Shown here in pieces: positions 13,119 to 24,708 of a stretch of 64,000 bases of DNA. Source of the stretch: Calliopsis andreniformis (Eukaryota; Arthropoda; Insecta; Hymenoptera; Andrenidae); the NCBI RefSeq assembly GCF_051401765.1, contig NC_135067.1:21447501-21511500 (forward strand). The letters are read 5' to 3'. Each line of letters opens with the position of its first letter. The stretch's first letter is position 1. A program made the translations under genes and the position numbers. The notes beneath the pieces are model-generated. The model was given only the letters and a program-made list of their open reading frames with translations. It ran no database searches and was not told the origin of the DNA.

Positions 13119-14147
13119 AATTTCCGATGGATCTTAGATGAAACGAGTGTCTAAGATCCATTCGAACAACCGATACTCGGCCAATAATCACGATCTTCTT
13201 TGCCGCGTCTGAAGAAGATTTCGATTGTCGCCTTGCCTCTCTAACCGAGATTCTTGTCAATTTTCTTCGTTGCCTCTGATAAGATACCTTTCGTAATCTC
13301 GAGACGGAGCGCTCTTTCTGCTAGAGACTTTGAATAGGACCAGTGACCAAGGGAGCTTCGAAGAGATCGAAAAATTAATGCTTATCGGTTAACCGAGAAA
13401 CTGGAGCGAGATGATTAACGAGTATAGTTTAGGAAATACGTACGTTGGATTATTAGTCTAATGTGTCGGTTAGAAGTGAGCGACCAGTGTATTGAGCCTT
13501 CAAGAAACACGCTGATACGAAATACCGTAGTTATAGCGGACGACTCGACGAACTAACAAGCTCTTCAATAAGGAAACGGAAGTGACTGCCGTCACGATAC
13601 CATTTCGATAATTAACGTCGTTTAGATATAGGTAATCGCGAGTATCGTTTCGTACTGTAGAACTTCTATGTTATTTTGCATGCGACTTTGTTTATCTATT
13701 GTGTAATGATATCGCACATTGCGTATACCAAAATTGCTTTTTGCGCAAACAGGCGTTTCCTTGTTCAGCGCGTTAAAATGTCTGTTTGCGCAAACGCGAG
13801 CACAAGTATTTTTATTCGTTATCGTTTAAATACAAATCGACGCTTCCGTGGACACAAATAACCGCGATTGTCGTGAATTACTTCCGTTTTAGCTTTAAAC
13901 CCACGGATGCGTCGATCGAACGTTTCTATATTTATTTTATAGTGTACACTGACGTATAGTTGGTAGCAGCATGCAAATCCTACTGTTTCTTTACGGAAGT
14001 CTGGTATCGACCATGATTCATTAGAGGATGCGAACGATAAACGAAAGTAAATAGAAATAAGTTATACTACATCGAAAAGTACACACGAAAGTATTGAAGT
14101 GCCGTTCAAAGCTCGTAACGTTATACGTATAATGCTCGAATAATAAA
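13119..14147 (+). other. Tetraspanin 3' UTR with polyadenylation signal
   Basis: About 1 kb without a plausible gene follows the tetraspanin stop codon. AATAAA at 14142-14147 is the probable polyadenylation signal. It lies 78 bases from the polyadenylation signal of the convergent gene A on the other strand. Confidence 0.55.
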
Positions 14148-14224
14148 TAATATATTTATGCGACGCTTATCTCATTTTTCACAGTACTTCCATCCAACAC
14201 GACTTTTTAATGGAAAACAAACGA

Positions 14225-14230
14225 TTTATT
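14225..14230 (-). terminator. Polyadenylation signal of gene A
   Basis: TTTATT on +, AATAAA on -, 43 bases beyond the gene A stop codon (14273-14275). Confidence 0.6.
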
Positions 14231-14272
14231 GAGAAAACAAGAAACAAATACAATTTGAAATAATTACGCGCG

Positions 14273-15670
14273 TCACTCGAGACCGATGAATCGCGCCCCC
14301 ACGTGATTTAGCGCTTCCGTTATCCCTCGAGAGGCCTTTTTACCGGCGTTGCGTGGTAACTGAAGACAAAATCGTTTGTTAACACAAATCGAGAACCTAC
14401 AGCATTCTACTCTGAGTATGTGAACCGACAAAGTCATTTAAAAAAGGAGTAGAAATATGGATCGAAGTGTACTTACATCAACCACAGCGTTCAGGAAATT
14501 GCTGAAACCCTCGAACCCGCTGACAAGGGCCCTGCCGATCCCTATGAACCTGTCCCCAGAGTTTCCATATTTTTCTTGCTCCTTAATTCCATCAACTATT
14601 GGCGTAGGTCTGAATATGGACTCCAAGATTCCCATGAAAGGCTTAGAAACTGGCCTCTCTAGGAGTGCTTGCCCGACTTCCGATTCCAACCTCACAGTTT
14701 CCCGCGAATTTGGTCGAGTATTAGTTACAGGAACATTCTTGATCGCTTCCAGTGATTTCTGCACCTGCTCCAGACTCGATGTCTTCGCTGAGATCACGGT
14801 AGCCACGTTGTTTTGCGCTTCGCTGGCCAGTGTCTGATTAAAAACCAACACAACGCTTGTGCTACTTTCTTCATGCAAATATCTCGCTCTCTGCCTAGTC
14901 TCATGATAAAAAATGAGTAGTTGTTTACGCATGAAGCTGGAAGTCGTGACGTTCTGGTGAATGTCTGTATGTAAACACCACTTTGCGAATTAATTAGGCG
15001 CGTTTCAAGCTGGATCCGACCTCGAGAACCTTTACGCACAATTATTGGTTCGCCAGACCTGTTCGTTATTGCAACACGCGATAGGGGAAAAAAGCAGCCT
15101 TGTGCCAGATTAATTGCGAAACCCTGCCGCGAGATGATCGGATGTATTCTATGAACCTCTCAGTTTTATGAAAAAGTCTGACCCATAGAGTGGGGAAGAA
15201 GTGGGAAGCGAACTGTGTCGGTCACCAATTACCTCTGCCCGATCGGCTATGATGTTTCTGGCCAACGTGACGGAATTCACGAATCTCCCTGTGGCAATTC
15301 TTATCGCGTCCGCGACGCGGCCTAACAACTCCTACAAACACCGAAATCGCAATTTTGACTTCAACCTTGTCGGATCTTGGATCAACGTTATTGAATGTCA
15401 ACCTCCTGTCAGAGATTGTCCTTGTCGCTGTCGGTTCCTAATCAATTCTCCCCCTGATACAAATATAATTTTGGATGCTTTAAAGTTTGGACAGATACTC
15501 ACTCGGCCTTGGTCTAGCCTTGATGTCGCTGGGGAGCTGACATCGCCAGTACTGAGGGAGAATTTCGTTGGCTGTTCTGCAGGTAGAGCGATCGAGGTAC
15601 TAACCAGACAAACGAGGACTGCGATAATCATCCTTATTCTACTTGATTTGGAAGCACTTCTTGTGTTCAT
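14273..15670 (-). CDS. Gene A: secreted low-complexity protein, unknown family (236 aa)
   Basis: Rebuilt from four exons in transcript order: 15503-15670, 15233-15331, 14477-14833, 14273-14359. All three introns are phase 0 with good GT-AG borders. Met1 or Met14 starts a signal peptide (IIAVLVCLVSTSIALP). Exon 2 is a predicted amphipathic helix; exon 3 (residues 90-208) is mixed polar and helical with a hydrophobic end (GFEGFSNFLNAVV); exon 4 is a 28-residue basic tail. The mature protein has no cysteine. A good acceptor lies one base before the ATG, so an upstream 5' UTR exon is likely (donor GTAAGT at 15892-15897 on -). First of eight same-strand genes. I do not recognise the family; a structural extracellular protein is an inference from composition and context. 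Confidence 0.7.
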
Positions 15671-16121
15671 TCTAAGAAAAAAGATTTTAATAGCAGCTAT
15701 TCTGAAAGGAGAAAGTGTTTGGAACTTCGTACGTTAAACTAAGCAGTTTACTTACTCGTCTCGTATTTTTTTAGTTTTTGTTCTTAAATTTTAAGGACTC
15801 AAATGGAGAAATCCAGAAGCAAGGTTTGTTGATGAACTTGTTGCTCCTCTGGCAGTTGCTCAGCGACTAACAGATTTCTGCTCTGCTATAAACTTACTGT
15901 ACGGTCTTACGACACGCACTTACTTTCTCTTTCGATTTGCTTCACGAAGTTATCCCACGTACGAATTGAACTAGCCTCACCTTGACGCGCGCTTCTTCTA
16001 AAAGCTCATTCGCGATAGGTAGATAAAGTTATTTAAACAACAATAGGAAGATTACTTTAGATTTGGAAATTCTGTTTGTGGAAAGTACAAAGAAGAATAT
16101 CTAAATAGTAATTGAATTATT
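15671..16121. other. Gene A 5' flank / gene B 3' flank
   Basis: Apart from a probable 5' UTR exon of gene A ending at 15898, nothing else is recognised. No coding exon is visible. Confidence 0.45.
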
Positions 16122-16127
16122 TTTATT
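16122..16127 (-). terminator. Polyadenylation signal of gene B
   Basis: AATAAA on the - strand, 40 bases beyond the gene B stop codon (16167-16169). Confidence 0.6.
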
Positions 16128-16166
16128 TAACCTTAATCACACACATTAGCATACATTGTTAAAATA

Positions 16167-17581
16167 TCATGGGACATACTTTAATAGTAATTTCTTTGAT
16201 GATGACATGGTCGTCATTATGGAACGAGATACATCACTCAGTCTACAGAACACAAACGTTATCACTTTATGCGGGACCTGAAAGAAGCAAGGAAAATGAT
16301 TAGTGCGAAGATAGATGGAAATTACTGCAATTTATTCATAGCACTTACGGCCAAAATAGAAGATATCAGTTTCCACATATGACGAAAAACTGATGTTCTC
16401 GAAATGACCGACAAAGGATTGTGCTGTAGCAGTGTATGGAATATACTTGGCGTTGAAGGCATGTTCTTCTCTAGTGTTGCCAGAGGATAAGACGATATGT
16501 TTGAAATATTATCATTAATATTTTTAAGTGGCCAAGGTTGGTTGCTGATAAAATGTCCTAGTTTTTCTCCGACATTTGGTAAAACTGTCGTTGATGAAAA
16601 GTTATGTCAGTTAAATACTGAATTATCACAGTTAGCTTCAAACGCACTTAGCTAGACCTTTCAGGGTAATTGTCTTCGTAAATGGAAGATTTTAACCCTC
16701 AGCAGATATTAAAGATCACAAGCATAATCCATTACGTGCAACACACCAATCCTCTGCGGTCGTTTTAGCTGACTTTTTGCAGATAAGATTCCCAAAAACA
16801 GAAATGGCTTTATATGATACAAGAGAATGCAAACCTCATTCCCTCTTTTGATATGTGAATTAAAACGTCTTTCACTTTTTACACTTACCCAAAGTACTCG
16901 AAGGTTTTGAACTTTCGTTTGATTCGCCGGACCCACTGTTAGGAGAACTACCTGACACATTCTCACTACTAGATCCACTACTGGATCCACCTCCAGATCC
17001 GCTACCAGTTCCAGTACTAGATCCAGTAGTAGCTTGGCCGCTTCCCCCTAATTCGTTAAATCAGTAAAGAACTGCTAAATTATCATTTCTATTTTTACAA
17101 GAATACATTACATCAGAGTATGCTAGATATGTTATTGCTATTACCTGAATTTTGATCGTCTTCGCAGGAGGTATCAACAGTCGAACCTTCAGCACTTGAG
17201 CTGTTTGATTCATTCGAACCCCCACTACCTGAGTCGGTTGATTCCTTCGAACCCCCAGTACCTGCGTCGGTTGATTCCTTCGAACCTGGACTCTTCGTGG
17301 TTAATTCATCTAATTAAAAAATAAGCTTAGTGCCAATTCTATTTTTGCAATTCATCAATACTGTTTCTTAATAAAATATAATTCACTTACTTGAGCCCTC
17401 CTTACTGCCAGTCTTTTCCTGAAATTTCAGTAATACGATCAACAAAACTCTTATGGAAATCGAATTAAGTCGTCTTTATGAAGTAACTTTATTCATTGCT
17501 TACCGTTGAATCACCTGGTCTGGCTAATGCCCCAATCAGAAAGATCGATAACAATATTATCATCAGCTTCATTTTGAACAT
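16167..17581 (-). CDS. Gene B: secreted Ser/Gly-rich protein with repeats, unknown family (258 aa)
   Basis: Six exons in transcript order: 17504-17581, 17391-17418, 17145-17309, 16889-17047, 16349-16584, 16167-16277. Phases fit throughout (0, 1, 1, 1, 0). Residues 1-20 are a signal peptide (MIILLSIFLIGALA). Exon 3 holds about three copies of an 11-residue Gly-Ser-Lys/Asn-Glu-Ser repeat, encoded by a 33-base repeat that is almost identical between the first two copies. Exon 4 is Gly/Ser-rich. Exon 5 is different: a conventional mixed helical region ending in KLISSILA. Exon 6 is a 36-residue basic, hydrophobic tail. The mature part has only two cysteines. The acceptor of exon 5 (near 16585) is the weakest join. 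Family not recognised. Confidence 0.62.
17163..17285 (-). repeat. 33-base coding tandem repeat in gene B exon 3
   Basis: The segment encoding Gly-Ser-Lys-Glu-Ser-Thr-Asp is repeated in tandem. Two copies differ at few bases and a third is more diverged (Gly-Ser-Asn-Glu-Ser-Asn). This fits recent slippage or unequal exchange within the exon. Confidence 0.6.
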
Positions 17582-18018
17582 TCTGGCGTTCAGAATCGAG
17601 AGTAACAGAAGCGTTTATGACAAAAATACTGACAAGAGTAGCTTCGCAGTGTACCTTTTCCTGGTTACTCTGCTCCGTTTATGTAGGTACTAGTTGACTT
17701 ATCATACAGACAGTAATCGTTAATGGAAAACACGTAATTATATATCTATTTGCATCGATATTTAAGACCTCGTCCTTGGCATTTATCAAATATACACTTG
17801 CACTTTCATTTAGCACAGAAATGGAATATGCTTATACAGATATCGCTTATCAGCGAGTTGCAGAATAGCGTAAAAATTCACTTTGTGGCCAAATGTTGTG
17901 AATTAGGTCAAGTTCATTTAAGATTAAAGTTTACAATCATTTATATTCGAGCTAAAAATGAGATTAATTGTAAAAACCTTTAGACTTCGTACTAAACACA
18001 TCGGCTAGGTTTTAAAAA
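17582..18018. other. Gene B 5' flank / gene C 3' flank
   Basis: AT-rich spacer of about 440 bases. No exon, hairpin or repeat is recognised; the B promoter must lie here or just upstream of the B start but no TATA box stands out. Confidence 0.4.
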
Positions 18019-18024
18019 TTTATT
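18019..18024 (-). terminator. Polyadenylation signal of gene C
   Basis: AATAAA on the - strand, about 130 bases beyond the gene C stop codon at 18155-18157. Confidence 0.5.
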
Positions 18025-18154
18025 TAAAAAATTGTTAAAAAGTTACATACAAAATATTCATAACCACTTTCAAGACTAATAGCTTCAATTACCTCAAAAG
18101 TCAGATAGACATAAAATACGCATGAATAATAACAAAAATGTGTGATGCTATTGG

Positions 18155-20727
18155 TTAACCGGAATTATTATTCAACAGCTGATTAACTGCATTTATCGTT
18201 GATACTGGTATCTAAAAAACGGAAAAGTTAAGTGAAATAGAATTAAATTACTAATATTACGATGATATAACCATATTATATTTACAAATTATAAAACATG
18301 TTCAGGTTGCTACCTTAAAGACGTCATCAAAAAATCCATTGTCGTTTGTAGACACAGTACTTGTTGCGGACGCCTTTCTTGAGGATTCTTCGGCTTGACG
18401 TCGAGATAGTTTTCGAGTATTTGAATCAGCTACATCCTCTCCTTCCACCGAAGTATTATAAATTATTTGCTTCCTGGGTCCCCAAAATCTTTTCCTGACA
18501 ACCAATTTTGGGTAGACTATCTTCACTCTGGCAGGTCGACTATCTGAAAAATAAAATTCAATTTAGGTAACCCACGTTCTAAAACCAGCATCTACTCAAT
18601 AAAGTATCCAACTGTTCAACGTACCAACTTGTACGATTTCATTCACTTCGCTGGATAAGGGAGGTACAGGAGGCGCAGGCTCGATCTCACTGATACTTCC
18701 ACCTATAACTTTTACCTTCTGCACTGTCGTAGTGACAGGAACAGGATTCACCGACAGAGTTCCAAAAATACCTGCGCTTGCGATAGGTACCACCTCAGGC
18801 GATTCCGCTTCGCGAATCTGACGCAATCATTAAACAATTAATCATCTCGAACGATTCTTCAAGTGAACGGTGCAGATTCGACAGTCATGTACCTTTTTGT
18901 CCACCGGTTGACCTTTCTGCACAGGCACCTCCACCGTTCCTGTTACTTCGCCCGATGCCTAAAAAAGTTCAACCTTGAAATTCGACCTAAGAGATTTCAT
19001 CATAATTCGCTGATCTTCTGACAGAGAACACATCATCAACCTGTACTAATTTCTCTGATTTTCTTCCTCCACGCGATATGATCTGAATGTTCGTGCGACC
19101 TCTCGGTTTTTCCTCATCGCTCGTCCCTCCATTTCCTTGTGGTCCAGCATCGCTTCCTGCACCTGAACTGGCGCTTGCTGTTCCTCTTGTCACACTAACA
19201 CCACGAGCACCAGTGGTTGCACCAGCAAACAGACCTCCAGCGACAGGAGCGTTTGATCTTCCACTTCCGTCTAATACGCCGCCCAGGCCAGCTGCGGCTT
19301 CTGGTCTTCCGTTTCCAAGACCAGCCCTGGCGAACAAACCTCCTCCTGTGGAATTTGGATTTGGTTTTGGAATTGTTTTTTAGGAAACTAAAAAATTGAA
19401 ATGAAGTTTAGGACTAACCAGTGTTCGCGTTATCACCACTTAGCAGCCCGCCAAGTCCAGCGGCTGCGTGAGCACCCCAGGGTGTCCCTGCGCTCGCGTG
19501 AAGTCCACCCTCTGTTCGGGACCCACCGAGGAGTCCACCTAGTCCAGCTTCTGCGTGATACCCTCCGAAGTTGAATCTAATGCCGCCATTTGTGAATTGA
19601 AGGAAGGGGAGCTAGAATAAAATGAAATTTAGATATTCATTATAATTTTGCTAACTTGTTTCTCTGACATTACTGCAGTTTCGATGCCACTTTTACTGCG
19701 TCATCGGTAAGGCAGTATATGTCAATCAGGGAAGTAATCTTCTTATGATGTAAGAGAGAAATCTCCTGAGGTGATTAACTTATTTTGTGATTATTAGCGT
19801 TAGTGGACTAATTTTGAGGTAGTGTATATAGTATAATAATATATATTTTAAAAATGCTGCGTCACTGGTTCCAAGCGACTATCCAAAAAGTACACAAGTA
19901 CCATAACAAGAAAAATTGAGCTTTATCTGTGGTTTATGGTTTGTTAATTTTACAATAATGATTTCTTATAATACTGCTATATATTTGTCATATATTTTAT
20001 ATCGTATATTCCAACTATAGCTTTCAATCGACTACATAACTATCTCGAACATCGAACAACGTTCTTAGATGCTTCCGCAATCCTTTCTCCTGCGGCTGTT
20101 GCGTTTGAACATTACCTAATGGTGTTTACACCAGCTCTGCTTTTACTTTTCTGATCTTTCCTAAAGGATTGACCGCCTTGATTCTATATTGTTCACCCAT
20201 TATACAAAAATCGTAGCACGCAGATTCACATGTTATCTTTTAATTACGATTCATCAGGCATTTTAAATAATTAGAAAGTTTCATGCAGGAAGTGGAAGGA
20301 TGTCCGTCATGCAGTTTGTAAAGGAAGTATCAAATAAGAGTAGGAAATTTGGGTAGTGATTTAAAATTGCTATTTAGTAAATAATAGACTTTCCAGTTGA
20401 TTGTAATTGCCTCTACATTTACGCAACAGTGGAAAATTCCGATTGCAAAGCATTGCACATATTTCACCTAAATATTCCAAATATTGTAATCGTGTTAATT
20501 AACCCTTATACTCTGTAGTACAGTGTCACTGAATATTGCTAAAGGTGATAGATAAGTTCAGACGAAATGCAAATTAACGGTGAAGACAATGGGAAGATTT
20601 TAATAATTTATTCGAGACTTACTCCGAATGACACATCCTTGTTACCATTATCGTTATTTTGAGGCATTCCACCAACAGTAACTAGAGAACACACAGAGAG
20701 CACAACAGTCACTTTGCGACCCAGCAT
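18155..20727 (-). CDS. Gene C: secreted Gly/Ala-rich protein, unknown family (382 aa)
   Basis: Seven exons in transcript order: 20623-20727, 19419-19611, 19041-19345, 18893-18958, 18625-18817, 18314-18543, 18155-18211; phases are consistent throughout. Residues 1-20 are a signal peptide. Exons 2 and 3 carry imperfect repeats of Ala-Gly-Leu-Gly-Gly-Leu/Val-Leu character (AEAGLGGLLGG, AAAGLGGLLSG, AAAGLGGVLDG) among Gly/Ala/Ser-rich sequence. The middle exons are Val/Pro-rich (PVPVTTTVQKVKV) and then basic. The last exon encodes only 18 residues, IPVSTINAVNQLLNNNSG, after NGFFDDVFK; this junction resembles two in gene D. No cysteine follows the signal peptide. The donor of exon 3 (CAG then GTTGAT) is weak and may lie a few codons away. 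Function unknown; a silk-like or cuticle-like matrix protein is plausible. Confidence 0.66.
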
Positions 20728-22719
20728 CTTTCTTTCAACTGACGCGCGCTTCGAGCTGACTCGCGGTTTAGTACTGATTTCTAAAAAGACCTCGAAGACA
20801 TCTGTAGCTCACATGGCGGGAAGGGATAAAGTCTGACGCGGATGGAGAAGAAATCGGCGAACGTGCTGGACAGGTTTCGTGCGACTGCGAATTTATCGCT
20901 GGATTATAATCCACTTATGTATAGGATATGCTAGCACCGAAGGGGTCAAGGAATGCATTGTTTGCAGGCTTGAGAATAATAGGTAGCTAAGCGTTTCCAT
21001 GTTTAGTCTCAACAGACAATTGCAGGCAGATGATAATAGGTTCTATAGTAAGCTGTAATCAGTTAGGGAAGGTAGTAATATACTGATCAAAATACTGATG
21101 GAAATAAAGCAGTGTGCGAAGAAGTTTGATTGATGATACTTCTGACATTTAAATGATGTGAAAGATTACTGATTACTTTAATCGCTGAATTCAGAAGTCC
21201 TTTCCCATAACTTACACATAGTCAACGATGTATCAAGGAATTTCACGAAAATATTATCCTGTTTCTGTTTTTAGATGGTCCAAAGGTCATGTAATAATTC
21301 CTACTAAAATTATAAGGCAAAGTCAGTTTGGATAGTATATATAATAACGAAACAACGTTACAGTGTTTGTAACTGTTAGGTATATATTGGAGTGTTTTGA
21401 TAGGATATGCATAAACAGAATTATACTAAGAATTATGACACATACAATTTTATCGAAGATTGACAATAAACTTGTTTACGAGGCAATTAAAAGAAAATTA
21501 TCACGAAAGTGTTGCGACAACAAAATAGCCGAGAAACGTTACGTAGCAATTTAATGCTCTTTTTTTCTATGAAGACACGCGGATGACTAAGTCGAACAAA
21601 ACGGTAACAGGGAGAAGAACGCTGAATATATGCAAATACCATGAATCAAAGTCGAGCTAAGCGGAAACGCGAATCGTATCTTATTTACTTTATATTTTTA
21701 GCAAAATTGTGACCGCTTGAATATGTAATAGCATTCAAACATAGGTATTACATCCGGGATCAAGGTTCTTCCAATTTACTCTGCTTAGTTGATGGTTCCT
21801 AAAAATACCGTTACTCTAGAAGCTTCTTTATTTGACAGGTACGACTAACTCGGAATGATATTGCTTGAGCATATCATTACAAGTTCATCGTACTCGTTAG
21901 AATTTCAACGAATGTAAAATAGATCTATGTATAGAGACATTCTGCGTACTTTATTTCGTCCTCGAAAAGGAGAGTACCTAAATGTAAAAACAGGTATGTA
22001 TTCCTTATGATTTTGTTCGAAATCTCGATAGTAGAGGAAACCACTGACATGAATCACTCAACCTTGTACGCACTGTATTTTTCATGTGTATGGTAAGACA
22101 TGATAATCGCGGAATAATTTTATATTACGAGACCGACTAATTAGCATACGTCGTGGAATTATATACAAGCCCATGACGTCTAAGGCGCATGAAAAAAAGA
22201 AAATAAATAAAAAAGCTGATTCCACGAATGGTCAGATGAATACTTCCAAAATCGACAAACGTTTCCTTCATTAAATTGTTTGAAAGAGAATTCACCTGAT
22301 TACTATAATTAGTCCTACCAGAAACTGAAGTGAAACTACATATATTTGTTTTACATAAGAAATATGGATTTTTAAAGTCCACGGTGGTCGGCTAGCAACT
22401 TTGAAGTCACGAAACTTCTCACGATTTTCGCACAATGAGTGTCACGAGTGGATCCTTACGAGGATCTGATGAATCATGTCTCTACCTCATCGTTATTCAC
22501 ACAGTATTTCAACAATGGAATTGTAACTTCACTGACAACTAACTTCCCTTCAAGCTATGTAGTCTGCTCACACAAATTTGCAGTCTCACAGATATCGCAT
22601 ACAATGTCGTATAAAAACACTTATTATTCCTATAAAAAATGATAACAACGAAGTAAATATTAATGAGTCTGGTACAAGAGTAATGCGATAATATCTGAAT
22701 TCATTTTACAGTTTGTCCT
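20728..22719. other. Gene C 5' flank / gene D 3' flank
   Basis: About 2 kb of mostly AT-rich DNA. It includes short ORFs on both strands without splice or protein support. No canonical AATAAA is seen close behind the gene D stop codon, so its 3' end is not placed. Confidence 0.4.
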
Positions 22720-24708
22720 TCAGTATTGAAACGATATTCTGTTGCTTCTCGGTGCGATTTTATTCTCTAATAAAGGTTCATCATCGTATGCCAATTCATC
22801 TTTTGCATTTGTCTCTGGAGCAATTTCATTCCGTATTCCTGAGCTGTCGTAGCGTCTGTATGGTTTTTCCTCTTTCGGAGCGATTTTGTTCTGTATCGCG
22901 AAGGAGCTAGATACTGGTCGATTACCATAGACGGTCCCTATTCCAGCTGTGATCCCGTGCCACGCATAAGTTGAGTCCTCCTCTACGTTTTCGTGGACTT
23001 CGTACGTGTGTTGATTGTTGTTTGTCACGCCGCCGCCGTGGCCATTGTGGATGCCTGAAAAGGTGCTCTTCGTTATCTCTATAGGGTCATGTAGGTAGCT
23101 TGTTCAAGCTACGTGTAAACAGAATGTTGTGTAATAGCTGTGGTTGCACAGTTAGTGATACTATCTTAAGCGAATTTAGTGTGGGCTTCTCGCTGACAGA
23201 CTATGTAGCTTAAAATGTCTACTTAAATAATTGAATTGCAAATGCCAAAGCAGATTTCGTGGAAAGATATTTACCGTGGCTCCCATGCCCACCGTGACCA
23301 CCAAGAATCATGTGCCCACCATGACCACCGTGCCCACCAAGAATCATGTGCCCGCCATGACCTCTATGACCACCAAAAACACTAAACAAACCGTGATTAC
23401 CAACCAGAAGATTCGACAATGCATTCAAGCCAAATGGATCTTTGTTTGGCAATTTGATGGTCCTTTTTGTCTGCTGCTGCTTCAGACGTTGCTGTTGAAT
23501 TTGTTCCCTCTGCAGTCTTTGCTGCTCCCTTTGGGCTAATATTCTGTCTCTCCTTTCTCGTCGTATTCGTTGCAAGTCCTCGGTGCTCTGTGCCCTTTGA
23601 CCTGACGTTGTTTTCACGAGATTGCCAACAGCTTCAAGAGTGGAAATAGGGATCTACAAAAGCGAGAATTCTATGAAAGTACTGTTCAAATATTCTTCTC
23701 TTTTTTTGAATTCACAAAGCTGATGAAAGTTATAAGTACCTGCAAGACATTGTCTATAGTTTGAGAATTTTCTGGACTAAAGGACTGCGCTGCAGCAGCA
23801 GTCTGCCTTATCGCCGTGATTGGAATCTAAAAAAGCAAAGTTTAATCGCATTATCGAGTATATGTGAAACTCATAAAATACTCACGTTAAAAATATTGTC
23901 TATGACATTGCCACCTTGCCCCGAGACACTCTGACGCCTTATTCTCGCGAGATTCACCTGTGACATAAACAAACTTACGACAATATTTGGTGTTTATGTA
24001 AGCCAGTCCTTTTTTGTTGCTGCTAATGTCGTTTACGACTTCCCTACATAGCGAGGGTGCGATAAATTCATCCTACGCAATCAAGTTAATGTGGCATTGT
24101 AAATTTAAGGACACAGGTCGAATTATCCCGTAGCTTCGATGCGTAGACATGCTCGCAAACGGTTTAAAGTGTCCACGCAGTTCAACAGCTTTCACTTTTC
24201 TACATATAAAGAGCGTCAAACGATTTTCTGTTGGTGCTCTTTATTAATCGAAAGGTCAGCATGCCTTCTTAGCCCGCGTCATCGCTCCTTCTCAAGAAAG
24301 TATTTAGAGATTAAATCTGTTTATTGATCATACCAAAGGAAGCTAAAAATTTTGTCAATTAATGGCCCTTCATCATATTGTCATTGTTAATAAATGTTGT
24401 GACTGACACTAGTTTCTATTTTTTGTTTCTAAAATGAGCGCTACTATAATCAGTGAACAATGAACATGTTGAAAATTAACTAACACGTTGATGAATATAA
24501 AATTATCGTTTAACATAGCGAAGTTCGCAATTTAACACGAATCGTTGCATATTAATATTAAAGTGTAGCGTTATCCAGTAGAAGCTGTTTTCTAAGAACC
24601 CGGTAAAAGTGTTCACTAGTGTTGTCCAAGTTGTAGATAAAGGAAACTTACCCCTTCTATCGTAAGAAAGCAAACGGCACCAAAGAAAACGAAACCTCTT
24701 CCAAACAT
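22720..24708 (-). CDS. Gene D: secreted protein with Gln/Arg coil, Gly-His repeats and IAP repeats (309 aa)
   Basis: Five exons in transcript order: 24652-24708, 23886-23957, 23740-23826, 23275-23653, 22720-23054 (phases 0, 0, 0, 1). Residues 1-19 are a signal peptide. Exons 2 and 3 are short related units that each end in (V/T)IDN(I/V)(F/L)x, and the following exon each time starts with IPI(T/S). Residues about 98-138 are a highly charged Gln/Arg/Glu run expected to form a long helix or coiled coil. Residues about 160-198 are Gly-His repeats (GHGGHMILG twice), which may bind metal. The last exon has three copies of an Asn-x-Ile-Ala-Pro motif. No cysteine occurs outside the signal peptide. 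The family is not recognised; composition suggests a fibrous or gel-forming extracellular protein. Confidence 0.72.
23278..23360 (-). repeat. Gly-His coding repeat in gene D exon 4
   Basis: Two nearly identical copies of a segment encoding GGHGGHMILG lie in tandem, flanked by shorter Gly-His units. The repeat is visible at DNA level as repeated CATGTGCCCACC-type blocks on the + strand. Confidence 0.7.

Noticed and set aside
15201..15737. 178-codon + strand frame opposite gene A
   Set aside because: It is a shadow of gene A exons 1 and 2 on the other strand, whose splice sites and signal peptide are convincing.
19812..19835. let-7-like seed TGAGGTAGT in the gene C intron
   Set aside because: Only the seed and a few later bases resemble let-7, and the downstream AT-rich sequence cannot form the needed hairpin.
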